Counted from the first letter of the stretch, positions 10,343-20,009 are shown. The stretch: DNA of 64,000 bases from an uncultured Prevotellaceae bacterium (GCA_947167515.1 CAMVIM010000010.1:53568-117567); one strand, 5' to 3'. Notes: generated by a model from the sequence alone, not told the origin. Made by a program: numbers and translations.

Positions 10343-10975
10343 TTAAATATACCCGGCTTTTTTTAATTCTTGTGCGGCGAGGTGACACTCGTCCCACCAG
10401 GCTTGTCCGAAGCGTCGAATGAGGGGTTCTTTGAGGAACTGATAGACAGGAATTTGTCGTTTTTGTCCCAGTTCCCGTGCGGGCTGGCAGATGTCCCACT
10501 TGTGTACGTTGAGGGCGGTCATGCCTCCCACGGTGGAGAGGCGCACAGGGTAGAGTGCGCAGGACATGGGTTTCTGCCAGTGGAAATGTCCCTGCCTGTA
10601 GGCGGCGTCAATGGCACAGTAGGCACAGGGGTGGGCGATGCCTTCTAGTGTGCCATGCTTGGCGAACACGCAATCCTTGCCATTCACGATTTGAGTGACC
10701 AGCTCGCCGTCCCGGTCGGGATAGACCACTCCTTCGGCTTCTATTTGTGCCTGTGCCTGACGGGATAACTGATTCCATACAGTAGGGTTTTCCACAGCTT
10801 CTTCCAGTAGTTCCACTTCTTCCATGGTGACGGGGGCGCCAGCATCGCCTTCCACGCAGCAGAGACCGTGGCAGCGGTCGAGGTCACAGCAGAAGAATAC
10901 CTTGAAGAGGTCTAACGAGACGAGGGTGTTGAGTATTTCTATCATAGAATAGGCTGTTTTTACGTTTTCTGTCAT
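10343..10975 (-). CDS. DUF3109 family cysteine-rich protein
   Basis: This protein of about 210 residues has the DUF3109 pattern: an N-terminal FFCCDLDRCHGLCCVEGDAG cluster, then HPCAYCAI and PMSCALYPVR. The spaced cysteines suggest a metal or Fe-S site, but the function is unknown. The ATG at 10975 is preferred because it overlaps the ribF stop by 4 bp (ATGA), giving translational coupling; the track's earlier start would lie further inside ribF. It is the last gene of a four-gene leftward run. Confidence 0.85.
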   Translation of the reverse strand: MTENVKTAYSMIEILNTLVSLDLFKVFFCCDLDRCHGLCCVEGDAGAPVTMEEVELLEEAVENPTVWNQLSRQAQAQIEAEGVVYPDRDGELVTQIVNGKDCVFAKHGTLEGIAHPCAYCAIDAAYRQGHFHWQKPMSCALYPVRLSTVGGMTALNVHKWDICQPARELGQKRQIPVYQFLKEPLIRRFGQAWWDECHLAAQELKKAGYI

Positions 10976-11913
10976 GTAATCAGTTGCTTGCATCTTTTTT
11001 CGTCCTCTTCCAGCTGGACTTTCAACTCGTCGAGCGAACGAAATTCGCGTTCTCCTCTCAGGTGCTGCAGGAGTTGGATGCGGAGGGTTTTGCCATAGAG
11101 GTCACCGTCGAATCCAAAGAGGTGTACCTCGATGCTGCGTTGCTGCCCGTTGTGCAGGGTGGGGCGTGTGCCGATATTGAGCATGCCATCCCATGCACAG
11201 GCCGTCCCCCCTGTTGGCATTTCCCCTTTGGATGTCATGGGAAAGCATTTGACCAGATAGACTCCATTCTGGGGGATGAGTTTCTGGGGATAGACTTGCA
11301 GGTTGGCGGTGGGGTAGCCCATTCGCCGTCCGTTCTGAAAACCAGCCACCACGGTGCCTTGCAGGAAGTAGGGATAGCCCAGCAGGGTGTTGGCCTTCTC
11401 CACCCGCCCGTCCAGCAGAGCTTGGCGGATGGCGGTGGAGGAGATGCCTTCCTCAGCGGCGCATTCCTGACATCCCACCACCTCGATGCCTAGCGTCTCG
11501 CCCTCTTTGCGGTAGTCAGCCATGCTCTTGTGGTCGTGGCCGAAATGGTTGTCGTAGCCCATCATGAGCACCTGAACCCCCCACTGCTCTTTTAGCACGG
11601 AACGCATGAAGTCATGGGCTGTCATCTGTGCCAGTTCAGGGGTGAAGTCGAGCAGGGTTATCTGGTCGATGCCAGTCTGCCGCAGCAGTTCAACCTTTTC
11701 TTCCGTTGGCGTGAGCAAGAGCGGATGGACATCGGGTTGTAGCACCTGTAGGGGGTGGTTGGCAAAGGTGAACACTCTCGACGCTAAACCGCGTTGGCGA
11801 GCCAGCCCTACCAACTGCTCCATCACGAACTGATGTCCCCGATGTACTCCATCAAATGATCCTATCGTGGCGACACAGGGGAGGGCTGAGGGGCGCGGGT
11901 TGAGTCTTTCCAT
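10972..11913 (-). CDS. ribF: Bifunctional riboflavin kinase / FMN adenylyltransferase
   Basis: RibF converts riboflavin to FMN and FMN to FAD. The N-terminal nucleotidyl-transferase domain shows TIGSFDGVHRGHQ and the ISSTAIRQ segment. The C-terminal flavokinase domain shows GYPTANL and the N-G-V-Y-L-V region. Length 313 is typical. It starts 3 bp after the SpmA/SpmB-like gene and overlaps the next gene by 4 bp. Confidence 0.96.
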   Translation of the reverse strand: MERLNPRPSALPCVATIGSFDGVHRGHQFVMEQLVGLARQRGLASRVFTFANHPLQVLQPDVHPLLLTPTEEKVELLRQTGIDQITLLDFTPELAQMTAHDFMRSVLKEQWGVQVLMMGYDNHFGHDHKSMADYRKEGETLGIEVVGCQECAAEEGISSTAIRQALLDGRVEKANTLLGYPYFLQGTVVAGFQNGRRMGYPTANLQVYPQKLIPQNGVYLVKCFPMTSKGEMPTGGTACAWDGMLNIGTRPTLHNGQQRSIEVHLFGFDGDLYGKTLRIQLLQHLRGEREFRSLDELKVQLEEDEKRCKQLIT

Positions 11914-11916
11914 TTT

Positions 11917-13203
11917 TTAACCGAAGAAGAAGTATGCTACTGCGATGGCTGCTAGAATGCCAGCCACGTCGGCTAAGAGTCCACAGGTTACAGCGTGGCG
12001 AGTATGGCGGATGCCCACCGATCCGAAATAGACGGCGAGAATGTAGAAGGTGGTGTCGGTGGAGCCTTGGAAGATGCAGGCCAAACGACCGGCAAAGGAG
12101 TCAGCTCCGTAGGTGGTCATGGTATCGACCATCATGCCGCGCGCTCCACTACCCGAAAGGGGCTTCATCAGGGCTGTGGGCAGGGCTGCCACGAAGTCGG
12201 TGTCGCCGCCGCACAGGGTGACGATCCAGTTGATGCCGTCGATGAGAAGATCCATGCCGCCACTGGCACGGAACACACCTATGGCTACAAGGATGGCCAC
12301 CAGATAAGGGATGACCCTCACGGCGGTGGTGAACCCGTCTTTGGCTCCCTCGATGAAGGCTTCATAGACGTTTACTTTTTTCACCATGCCAGCCACGATG
12401 AAGGTGAGTATGATGCCGAAGAGGATGATGTTGGCAGCCAAGGTGCTGGCGGTGTCCATCGTCTCCTTGTCCATCAGCGAGAAGCCCCAAATGACCGCAG
12501 CCACCACGGCACAGAGTCCGCCCAATGTGGCAAGCAGCACCGGTTGCAGCAAGTTGATGCGCTGGTAGAGGCTGGTCACCACGATGCCAGCCAGTGTGGC
12601 AGCCAGTGTGGCAAGCAAGATGGGCACAAACACGTCGGTAGGCTGTGCAGCCCCCATCTGTGCACGATAGACCATGATGCTGACGGGAATGATGGTGAGT
12701 CCCGATGTGTTCAGCACCAGGAACATGATCATCGGGTTGGAAGCGGTCACGTTGTGCTCCTCCAGTTGTGCCTGCGACCATCCATTCCGTTTGACCAGTT
12801 CGTTGTTTCGTTGGGTGTTGAGTTCCTGCATGCTCTCCATCGCTTTCAGTCCCAGCGGTGTGGCGGCATTGTCCAGCCCCAGCATGTTGGCGGCTATGTT
12901 CATGAAGATATGTCCCGTGGCAGGATGTCCTTTGGGAATGTCTGGAAAGAGTCGGGTGAAGAGCGGGCTTAGTCCTCGTGAAAGCACATTTACCATACCT
13001 CCCTTCTCTCCAATCTTCATCACGCCCATCCAGAGCGAGAGCACTCCTGTCAGGCCGATGGAAATTTCAAAGGCTGTCTTTGCGTTCTCGAATGTCGAGT
13101 TGATGATGTCGGCAAACACGCCCGTGTTGCCGATGAAGCACTGCACGATGGCACACACGGCTGCCAACAGAAAGAATGCTATCCAAATGTAGTTCAGAAC
13201 CAT
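11917..13203 (-). CDS. Nucleoside-recognition (SpmA/SpmB-like fusion) membrane protein
   Basis: This polytopic membrane protein of 428 residues has two related halves. Each contains a nucleoside-recognition (Gate) type domain, as in the SpmA and SpmB spore maturation proteins, here fused as is common in Bacteroidetes. Conserved pieces include NMLGLDNAATPLGLKAM in the first half and KPLSGSGARGMMVDTM in the second. The substrate is unknown; in a non-sporulating lineage the sporulation name is historical. It lies 22 bp from the transporter gene and 3 bp from ribF. Confidence 0.85.
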   Translation of the reverse strand: MVLNYIWIAFFLLAAVCAIVQCFIGNTGVFADIINSTFENAKTAFEISIGLTGVLSLWMGVMKIGEKGGMVNVLSRGLSPLFTRLFPDIPKGHPATGHIFMNIAANMLGLDNAATPLGLKAMESMQELNTQRNNELVKRNGWSQAQLEEHNVTASNPMIMFLVLNTSGLTIIPVSIMVYRAQMGAAQPTDVFVPILLATLAATLAGIVVTSLYQRINLLQPVLLATLGGLCAVVAAVIWGFSLMDKETMDTASTLAANIILFGIILTFIVAGMVKKVNVYEAFIEGAKDGFTTAVRVIPYLVAILVAIGVFRASGGMDLLIDGINWIVTLCGGDTDFVAALPTALMKPLSGSGARGMMVDTMTTYGADSFAGRLACIFQGSTDTTFYILAVYFGSVGIRHTRHAVTCGLLADVAGILAAIAVAYFFFG

Positions 13204-13225
13204 CTTGTCATTTACAATTTACCAT

Positions 13226-14239
13226 TTACAATTTACCACTTTGCAATTTTTCCTCATCCCTTTCCCCTTGGTGGGCAAAGAGGTTGGCCAGAATCGTGCC
13301 GCTGATGCTGTGCCATGCACACGAGATGGCGCATGGCACCACTGCCATCGGGTTGGTGGCCACGAAGAAGGTCATGGCCAGATTGGTGCCGAGGCCAGCG
13401 TTCTGCATGCCCACCTCAATGGAGAGGGTGCGCTTCTTGGCGGTGGAGAAGCCACACATCCTGCCGACTGAGTAACCCAGAACATAGCCAATGGTATTGT
13501 GGCAGAACACCATGCCGAACGTGAGCAGGAAGAGCACGATGCCATTCTCCACCAGCGGGTCGTGTACCGTGGTCACCACCCCGCCCACGATGCAGGCGAG
13601 GCTGAGCACCGACACGCCAGGCATGCAGCCCTGAATCTTCTTGAACACCTCCTTATGTCCCAGCCACACGTTCAGCATGAAGCCGATGGCGATGGGGATG
13701 ATGGTCACGATGAGTATCTGCTGAAACATGCCCCACGCATCTACCTCCACTCGCTCTCCGGCCAGCCACAGCACCAGCAGCGGAGTGAGCACGGGGGCCA
13801 GCAGGGTGGAGGCGCACGTCATGCCCACCGAGTAGGCTACATCGCCCTTGCAGAGGAAGGACATGATGTTGCTCGACACGCCGCCCGGGCAGCATCCCAC
13901 CAGAATGATGCCGATGGCCATCGCCGTACTGTAAGGGGCGAAGGCTGGCACTTGGCTGAACATCCATGAGAGGGTGAATGCCACCAGCGGCATGATGGTG
14001 AACTGAGCCGCCGCACCGATGAGGATGTCCAGCGGACGCTTGGCCAGCAACTTGAAGTCGTCGGGTGTGAGCGTCAACCCCATCGTCAGCATGATGATGC
14101 CGAGAATGACCGTCTGCACATTCCCTTTCACCCACTCAAAAAGCACAGGAAAGAAGAATGTGACCACTGCCGTCAGGATAATGAACACGCTTGCCTTGCC
14201 GCTCAGGGTGTCACTGATGAATTTGAGAATCTTATACAT
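13226..14239 (-). CDS. Bile acid:sodium symporter (BASS) family transporter
   Basis: A membrane protein of 337 residues with about ten hydrophobic segments. It has the BASS-family blocks GCCPGGVSSNIMSFLCKGDVA and the later EVGMQNAGLGTNLA. BASS proteins move organic anions with sodium; the substrate here is unknown. The ATG at 14239 (MYKILKFISDTL) is chosen over the track's start because the TACCTTTG promoter element at 14270-14277 leaves the longer version outside the transcript. Confidence 0.88.
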   Translation of the reverse strand: MYKILKFISDTLSGKASVFIILTAVVTFFFPVLFEWVKGNVQTVILGIIMLTMGLTLTPDDFKLLAKRPLDILIGAAAQFTIMPLVAFTLSWMFSQVPAFAPYSTAMAIGIILVGCCPGGVSSNIMSFLCKGDVAYSVGMTCASTLLAPVLTPLLVLWLAGERVEVDAWGMFQQILIVTIIPIAIGFMLNVWLGHKEVFKKIQGCMPGVSVLSLACIVGGVVTTVHDPLVENGIVLFLLTFGMVFCHNTIGYVLGYSVGRMCGFSTAKKRTLSIEVGMQNAGLGTNLAMTFFVATNPMAVVPCAISCAWHSISGTILANLFAHQGERDEEKLQSGKL

Positions 14240-14269
14240 AGTTTTTGTTTCTGTTTTCCAATTCGGCTG

Positions 14270-14277
14270 CAAAGGTA
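14270..14277 (-). promoter_or_regulatory. -7 element of the transporter-ribF operon
   Basis: The minus strand reads TACCTTTG, a full match to TAnnTTTG, about 31 bp upstream of the ATG at 14239. It sits just after the terminator of the preceding leftward gene. Confidence 0.75.
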
Positions 14278-14286
14278 CGAAAAAAA

Positions 14287-14315
14287 GGTGGAAACCCGTA
14301 TGCAGGGTTTCCACC
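14287..14315 (-). terminator. Intrinsic terminator after the 1006-residue secreted protein gene
   Basis: An 11-base perfect stem (GGTGGAAACCC and its complement) with a 7-base loop is followed on the minus strand by a run of seven T. It lies about 70 bp after the stop of the gene at 14388. Confidence 0.9.
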
Positions 14316-14387
14316 TTTTTGTTTTTTCACTTCATTTTCAGGAGTGAGCGAGGGGAAAAGAACTCAAGTGGGCTTGGTTCTCTCCTC

Positions 14388-17300
14388 TCACTTCACCAGC
14401 ACTTTTTTCACCTTGCCGTCTGCCGTCTTCATGAGGTTGATGCCGCTGCGAGGTGCAGAGAGGCGAACGCCACCCACAGAGTAGAATTCTGTCCTGCCCG
14501 TTTCAGCCTTCAGGGTCACGTCCTCAATGCCCGTAGCCTCAGCCGTCACGTCAGCCCCTGCCGGTGCATCGTATGAGTCGTAGGTCAGACACCAGTTGTC
14601 GAGTTTGAACCAGCCCTTGCCTTGGTTCAGAGCGTTACCTTCCTTATCCACATTGTTGGTGCGGAAACCAATTTTGATGTCACCGCTTTCAGCCAGACCG
14701 AACGTGAGGCTGACCGTGTGAGAGTAGTCCGAACGTGGCGACACGCATTCATGGCCTGCATAGACGAGGTGTTTCACCTCTGCTTCGGGGGTGAGTCTGT
14801 CGATGTCGGCTGCAATCAGGGCATCGCTGGGCATGTTGTTCTCATAGTTCCCCTCATAAGAATACATGGCCACATAGTCATTGGCAAAGATGCGCTGCGT
14901 GGTGATGCAGTAGCCAGCCCAGTTGTACTGCACCAGCACATCGCACGACAGCGTGTAGGTGCCTGCAGGCATGTTCGTCAGCGTCTGCGAAAGTTCCACT
15001 TCGGGAATGACATCGTTCCAAATGCCCCACAGGTGAGTGCCGTCAGAGTATTGGTTGTACACCATTTCGCCATCCTCCAGTTCCACGTTGATGTTGTCGC
15101 CATTGTTGATGGCACACCAAGCCGACACGCCAGCCGCCTGAATCTCAGCAGCCGTCGTGGTCTGAGAGCCATTCAGGTAGAGGTTCCATCCCTTCGGAGC
15201 ATTCACTACGCCACCCGATGGGTTGTTGCCCTGAGCCGACAAGTCCTCAAACGAAGCATTCTTGATGTAGTCCTCCGTCAAGTCCTGTCCCTCCTCGATC
15301 TCGTCCGAAGTGCTGCAAGTTTCCCTTGCCTCCTCCAACTTCCGGATGAGCGCATTCACCTCCTCCTCGTTGGCAGCCTTGCCGTCAAAATAGTCATTCT
15401 CCACATCCTGTATCGTTTCGAGATATTCGCCATAGCCAGCCTTCTGCTGATACTCGTCAGCCTTGTTGTAGTGCTCCTCAATGGCAGCCTCCAGCCTCTC
15501 ATACATCTTCACTGCAGGCTGCACCTTGTCCAGCAGCTCCTTTCCCTGCTTGATGGCATTGATGAGTTCCTCCTGCGTAGAAGAAGAGCCCACACCGTCC
15601 AGATTATTCAGTCCTGTCTGCAGGTCGCTCTTCACCGCCGAAGGCATTGGCGTACCGTTCGTGTCATAGTCAGACAACGTCCTGTAGAAGTGCTCAAACA
15701 CATTCACGGCATCCTCCGTCAGATAGCCCAACTTCATGATTTTGAAGTTATCCACCTTAAACCATCCGTCGCCGCCAGCCGGGTTAGAAGACTCGCGGTC
15801 GGTGGCAGCCACGTTGCCGTCCGTGCGCACACCGAATGTCAGCGTACCGTCATACACAAAGGCGCGCACCGTCACAGGCTTCATCTCCGTGTCCGTCTGC
15901 TCAAGCGCATTCCACGCAAAGTCATACACCTCCGACTTGTCCAATTCCTCCTCGTCATAGTCCAAGTCACTGCCATAGTAGGTGGCATTCAGATTGCCGA
16001 AAATACGCTGAGTGGTCAGACGCGAGCCGTTCCCGTTGCTGCCAGCCATCAGACCAGCCGTGATTTCGTAGGTGCCGTTGTCCAGTCCATCGATGGTCTG
16101 CGAAATCTCATACACAGGCACAGCCGCAGACCACAGGCCGAAGCCGTATGTGCCCTGCTTCGGTTCGCCCGTGCAGTCAGCGTTCACACCGTGCCAGGCC
16201 GTGATGCCTGCAGCGCGCACCTCGTCAGCCGTGGTCACCTGAGTGCCGTTCACATAAACATTCCAGCCCACAGGCGCACCAGCCACACTCGAAGTGGGTT
16301 CGCCGCCCTGCGCCTCCAAGTCCTCAAACGACATGTTCTTGCCCAGCGAAGTCACCTCGCCCGTTCCCATCTCATAGTTCCTCACCGCCTCGTTCAGCGT
16401 GGTGAGCGCACCCTGCACCTCCTCCGCGCTGGTCTTTGTGTCGAAAGCCTCCTTCGCCGTGGCAATCGCCGCCTCCAGAATCTCGTCGTCCGCCTCCTCA
16501 TTCTTCAGGATAGCCTCATCAATGGCCTTGTAGAGACTCTCCTTCCCACTCAGCATCTCCAGAATAGGACTCTCTGCCAAGTCGTCCAGCGTTTCAGCCT
16601 CGTTGTAAACCTTCACGGCAGCCTCGTAGGTGGCCTTAAAGCCCGCACCATAGTCTTCATAGTCGCAGTAGCCCTCCATCTTCTTGATAGGGTCGAGGTA
16701 CTTCTTGTCGAGAGCAAAGTCCTCCATCCACTTCTCCAATTTATCCACCTGCACAAAGCCCCAGTAGAACGAGGCGGAGTCACGTGCGGCAAAATTGTCA
16801 AACTTGGCCCCTTCATCCTCGTTAGGCGTGGTATCTATCTCGCCGTAGATGTCGCCGAAGTAGGGACCTCCGATGTAGTTCACCACAAAGAAGTCCGCAT
16901 TCCTGTTCAGGTGCATGCGCAGGTCGCCCGTTGAGGTGTAGGGAGCCGTCTCCATAGCCGAAGGGTTGTTGCCCTCGCCCAAAATGAGGTGGTAGTAGTC
17001 GCCTTCCCTCAGTTGCGGAATCCACTTCACGGGGTCGGTTAGGTTCAGGTTCACGTTAGGCGATCCTGAAGGGAACCCGAAGTAGTAGGTCACCTCCTCC
17101 GTGCTCATGATGGGCTGACCGTCCCCATCCGTTTCGCCCGTGTCCACCTGTCGGGTGCCCTGTTGGGTGAACGACCACGTGCCGTCGCCATTGTTCACTG
17201 CTGTCAGCGCATGGCTGGCATAGTTGGAAGCTTCCTTCCCTTGGAAGTAGAAAGCCCCGTCCCATCCCGTGCGGCTCATGTACTGAGTGGGTTGTTGCAC

Positions 17301-17408
17301 TTGGTTCACCAGCACATACTGCTTGCCGGCCACCAACAATTCAGGCTTCACCTTCGGCTCCAGCATGTCTTGTGCGCTTGCTACAAGAGAGGAAGCCATC
17401 AGCCCCAA
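14388..17408 (-). CDS. Secreted modular protein with two repeated beta-sandwich-like modules; 5' end probably disrupted
   Basis: This protein of about 1006 residues carries two copies of a module, starting NMSFEDLEAQGG (about 356) and NASFEDLSAQGN (about 735). Both contain a GWN-Y-NG-Q-TTA stretch and an LTTQRIF/ITTQRIF stretch, and they are separated by coiled-coil-like acidic helices. The modules look like carbohydrate-binding domains, but I do not recognise a named family. The C-terminus (EFYSVGGVRLSAP... KVKKVLVK) resembles the tails of three other secreted proteins here. The start is a problem: from TTG 17408 only the end of a signal peptide (LMASSLVASAQ) is in frame. An ATG at 17547, 4 bp after the GH31 stop, opens MNPSDKKVLRQSRLFHTL, a good n-region, but in another frame. 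A 40-bp palindrome lies between. Confidence 0.75.
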   Translation of the reverse strand: MGLMASSLVASAQDMLEPKVKPELLVAGKQYVLVNQVQQPTQYMSRTGWDGAFYFQGKEASNYASHALTAVNNGDGTWSFTQQGTRQVDTGETDGDGQPIMSTEEVTYYFGFPSGSPNVNLNLTDPVKWIPQLREGDYYHLILGEGNNPSAMETAPYTSTGDLRMHLNRNADFFVVNYIGGPYFGDIYGEIDTTPNEDEGAKFDNFAARDSASFYWGFVQVDKLEKWMEDFALDKKYLDPIKKMEGYCDYEDYGAGFKATYEAAVKVYNEAETLDDLAESPILEMLSGKESLYKAIDEAILKNEEADDEILEAAIATAKEAFDTKTSAEEVQGALTTLNEAVRNYEMGTGEVTSLGKNMSFEDLEAQGGEPTSSVAGAPVGWNVYVNGTQVTTADEVRAAGITAWHGVNADCTGEPKQGTYGFGLWSAAVPVYEISQTIDGLDNGTYEITAGLMAGSNGNGSRLTTQRIFGNLNATYYGSDLDYDEEELDKSEVYDFAWNALEQTDTEMKPVTVRAFVYDGTLTFGVRTDGNVAATDRESSNPAGGDGWFKVDNFKIMKLGYLTEDAVNVFEHFYRTLSDYDTNGTPMPSAVKSDLQTGLNNLDGVGSSSTQEELINAIKQGKELLDKVQPAVKMYERLEAAIEEHYNKADEYQQKAGYGEYLETIQDVENDYFDGKAANEEEVNALIRKLEEARETCSTSDEIEEGQDLTEDYIKNASFEDLSAQGNNPSGGVVNAPKGWNLYLNGSQTTTAAEIQAAGVSAWCAINNGDNINVELEDGEMVYNQYSDGTHLWGIWNDVIPEVELSQTLTNMPAGTYTLSCDVLVQYNWAGYCITTQRIFANDYVAMYSYEGNYENNMPSDALIAADIDRLTPEAEVKHLVYAGHECVSPRSDYSHTVSLTFGLAESGDIKIGFRTNNVDKEGNALNQGKGWFKLDNWCLTYDSYDAPAGADVTAEATGIEDVTLKAETGRTEFYSVGGVRLSAPRSGINLMKTADGKVKKVLVK

Positions 17409-17448
17409 ACTTATATCATCAGCAGCAATGATGCTGCAGGCTCAAAAT

Positions 17449-17488
17449 CGACGTCCCCGATGTCGGTGCACCGACATCGGGGACGTCG
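17449..17488. repeat. 40-bp perfect palindrome at the broken 5' end of the secreted protein gene
   Basis: The sequence from CGACGTCCCCGATGTCGGTG to its exact reverse complement is palindromic over all 40 bases with no loop. It sits between the two parts of an apparent signal-peptide reading frame. No second copy was seen in the window. There is no T-tract, so it is not a normal terminator. Confidence 0.95.
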
Positions 17489-17551
17489 GTTGAGAGCGTG
17501 TGGAAGAGTCTGCTTTGACGTAGCACCTTCTTGTCAGAGGGGTTCATGCCG

Positions 17552-19936
17552 TTACTTCACCTTCAGTTCCTTGCCTGTGTAGGTGACGGTCTTTTCGGTG
17601 CCACCCAACACCTTCACCGTGAAAGTGCGGCTCTGTGGCATACCTGTGAAGGTGCCTGTACGCTTGCCAATGGTGAGCGTCTTGCTGCGTTCGTTCCAAG
17701 TGAGGAGAATGGTGCTGTACTGCCCCTTCTCGTAGTTGTAGGAGTCGCCTTCGTCTTCGTAGAGGGTGAAGGTGGCATCGGCTCCGGGATAGACGCAGAG
17801 GGTGAGGCGGTCGAACTTGTTCTCGTTGGCATACTGCACATCGGGTCCGAGGGGTAGGATGGAGCCTGCCTTCACATAGAGAGGCGAGTGGCTCAGCGGT
17901 GCGGCGGCGGTGAGGCTCTGTCCGCCGTCGTGGCGTGTGCCTGTCCAGAAGTCGTACCATGCCGTGCCTTTGGGCAGATAGACCTCATACTGTTTGTTGG
18001 CTTTCCAGTCGATGACGGGATAGCCGTTGTGCCGTTCGCCATTGCCTTCCTGCTTGTTCCAGCCGCTCATCTCGTCTGTCTTGACAATCTTCTCGGTGGT
18101 GTAGAGCGGATGGAGCACGGGGCAGACGAGCACGTTGCGGCCGAACATGTATTCCTTGGCATTGTTCCAGGTCTGCTTGTCCTGCTTGAAGTCCATGAAG
18201 AGGGCGCGCATGAAGGAGTCGTCGTTCTTGCTCACCTGCCATGCGGTGCTGTAGATGTAGGGGAGGAAGCGGTAGCGGAGGCGGACGGCATCGACGAGTG
18301 CGTCATAGACGGGTTCGCCCTGCTTGCCGTAGTAGTAGAGTTCGCGATACACGTCGGTGCCGTGGCTGCGCATCATGGGCATGAAGGCTCCGAACTGCAT
18401 CCATCGCACATAGAGTTCCTGATACTGCGGGTTGCGTGTGGCAGAGTTGTGGCCCTGTGTGTTGTAGGAGCCGGCAAAGAAGCCGCCGATGTCGCAGTTC
18501 ACGTTGGGGTTGGCTGTGAGCGTGTGGTTGAGGCAGAGGGGAATTTGCTTGCGCAGGTTCTCCCACGAAGAGCCGATGTCGCCGCTCCAGGTCTGTGCGC
18601 CCGTGCGCTGCTGACCTGCAAAGTAGGAACGGGTGAAGATATAGACGCGCTTCTGGCTGTCCGCTCCCCGCTGGTGGTCATACACGCCGCCCACGGTCAT
18701 GAGCGGGAAGGCGTTGCGCACACTGCGGTAACTGCCCAAGTGGCAGCGTTCGTCGAGGTCGCTGTCCTTGTAACTATGGTGGTCGGGGTCGGTCGAGTCC
18801 ATCCACCAGGCATCGATGCCCATCTGGTGCATGTGGGAGAGGTATTTCCAGTAGATGTCGCGGGCCTCGGGGTTGAAAGCGTCATACACGCGCACTCCGC
18901 TGGGATAGTCCATGCGCGGAGGCCACATGGGGAGTCCGCTCTGGGGCCATGTCTCGAAACTGAAGAGCATGTTCTTCTCTTTCAGTTCGCGGAACTGCTT
19001 GGTCTGTGGGCCGAACGATGCCCAGATGCTGATGCTCAGGTGGGCATTCTTCTGGTGCACTTCGTCTATCATGCGCTGTGCCTGGCCGAACTCCTCGTTG
19101 AGGAAGTCCATGGCATTCCACGTGTAGTTGCTGCCCCAGTATTGCCAGTCCTGCACGATGCCGTCGAAGGGCACTCCGAGGTCGCGATACTTGCGCACCA
19201 CCTCCAGCAGTTCCTGTTGGCTCTTGTAACGTTCGCGGCTCTGATGGAAGCCATAAGTCCACAACGGCACCATGGGCACATGGCCTGAGAGGTGGCGCAT
19301 CTCAGCAATCACGCCGTCGGCATCGCCGCCATAGATGAAGTAGTAGTCTATCTGCTTGCCCACTTCCGACTCCAGACTGACCTCTCCGGCCTGTCCCTCG
19401 GCAGGAGTGACGAGAACGGTGGGTGAGTAGTTGTCCCAGTAGATGCCGTAGCCCTTGATGCTCTGGTAGAAATGGGCATAGTCTTCGAGGTTCGACTGCT
19501 CCATGCGGCGGTTCTCGCCACGCTGGGAGAGTTTGCCGTTCTGCAGCATGCCCACACCATAGATGGTCTCGTCGGCATCGAGTGCCCAGGTCTGCTTCAC
19601 CTTGCTGGCTCCGGCATCGGGACCCGACGTGATGGGGGTGAAGGTGCTTTCGTTCTCACTGGTGAGGGGTGTGCCCTTGCTGTCGGCGAAGGACACCTTG
19701 CCGTCTTTCACGGTCACGGTGAGGACGGAAGACTTGTACACGGTGGCTGAGCCTTGTTGGGTTCGGCTCACCTTCACGTTCTGCGGCTGAACCGTAACGA
19801 CCAATGACTTTTTCTCTGGCTTGAGTCCATTGTCCTTCACCACACGGACCGTGCGGGGGGTGTAGAACTCGATGGTTTGTGCACCCGTGCTGACACAGGC
19901 TGTCAGCAAAAGGGCGGCGATGATGTTTCTTTTCAT
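17552..19936 (-). CDS. Glycoside hydrolase family 31 (alpha-xylosidase/alpha-glucosidase type)
   Basis: A secreted GH31 enzyme of 794 residues that releases alpha-linked xylose or glucose from oligosaccharide ends. The signal peptide is MKRNIIAALLLTACVSTGAQ. The N-terminal beta-sandwich is followed by the barrel, with FDGIVQDWQYWG, the nucleophile region DAWWMDSTDPD and the acid/base region TWSGDIGSSW. A C-terminal barrel then carries the YDFWTGTRHDGG and PLYVKAGSILP segments. Substrate preference cannot be fixed from sequence; the xylan context favours alpha-xylosidase. The track's longer start at 20320 has no family support. A TACCTTTG element lies upstream at 20212. Confidence 0.92.
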   Translation of the reverse strand: MKRNIIAALLLTACVSTGAQTIEFYTPRTVRVVKDNGLKPEKKSLVVTVQPQNVKVSRTQQGSATVYKSSVLTVTVKDGKVSFADSKGTPLTSENESTFTPITSGPDAGASKVKQTWALDADETIYGVGMLQNGKLSQRGENRRMEQSNLEDYAHFYQSIKGYGIYWDNYSPTVLVTPAEGQAGEVSLESEVGKQIDYYFIYGGDADGVIAEMRHLSGHVPMVPLWTYGFHQSRERYKSQQELLEVVRKYRDLGVPFDGIVQDWQYWGSNYTWNAMDFLNEEFGQAQRMIDEVHQKNAHLSISIWASFGPQTKQFRELKEKNMLFSFETWPQSGLPMWPPRMDYPSGVRVYDAFNPEARDIYWKYLSHMHQMGIDAWWMDSTDPDHHSYKDSDLDERCHLGSYRSVRNAFPLMTVGGVYDHQRGADSQKRVYIFTRSYFAGQQRTGAQTWSGDIGSSWENLRKQIPLCLNHTLTANPNVNCDIGGFFAGSYNTQGHNSATRNPQYQELYVRWMQFGAFMPMMRSHGTDVYRELYYYGKQGEPVYDALVDAVRLRYRFLPYIYSTAWQVSKNDDSFMRALFMDFKQDKQTWNNAKEYMFGRNVLVCPVLHPLYTTEKIVKTDEMSGWNKQEGNGERHNGYPVIDWKANKQYEVYLPKGTAWYDFWTGTRHDGGQSLTAAAPLSHSPLYVKAGSILPLGPDVQYANENKFDRLTLCVYPGADATFTLYEDEGDSYNYEKGQYSTILLTWNERSKTLTIGKRTGTFTGMPQSRTFTVKVLGGTEKTVTYTGKELKVK

Positions 19937-20009
19937 ATTACTTATATAATAGGTTGATAGAGAATGTCTGTTTTGCTTTGTTTTTGGGGGATGTGTCTCT
20001 TGCTGGGGG

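Noticed and set aside
14622-16934. 770-residue ORF on the plus strand
   Set aside because: Antisense to the modular secreted protein; sequence is a His/Val/Arg-rich mirror of that gene's codons.
17449-17488. Palindrome as a terminator between GH31 and the next gene
   Set aside because: No loop and no T-tract on the minus strand, and the next gene appears to start before it.
17888-19288. 466-residue plus-strand ORF
   Set aside because: Antisense to the GH31 catalytic domain, without any protein-like motif.
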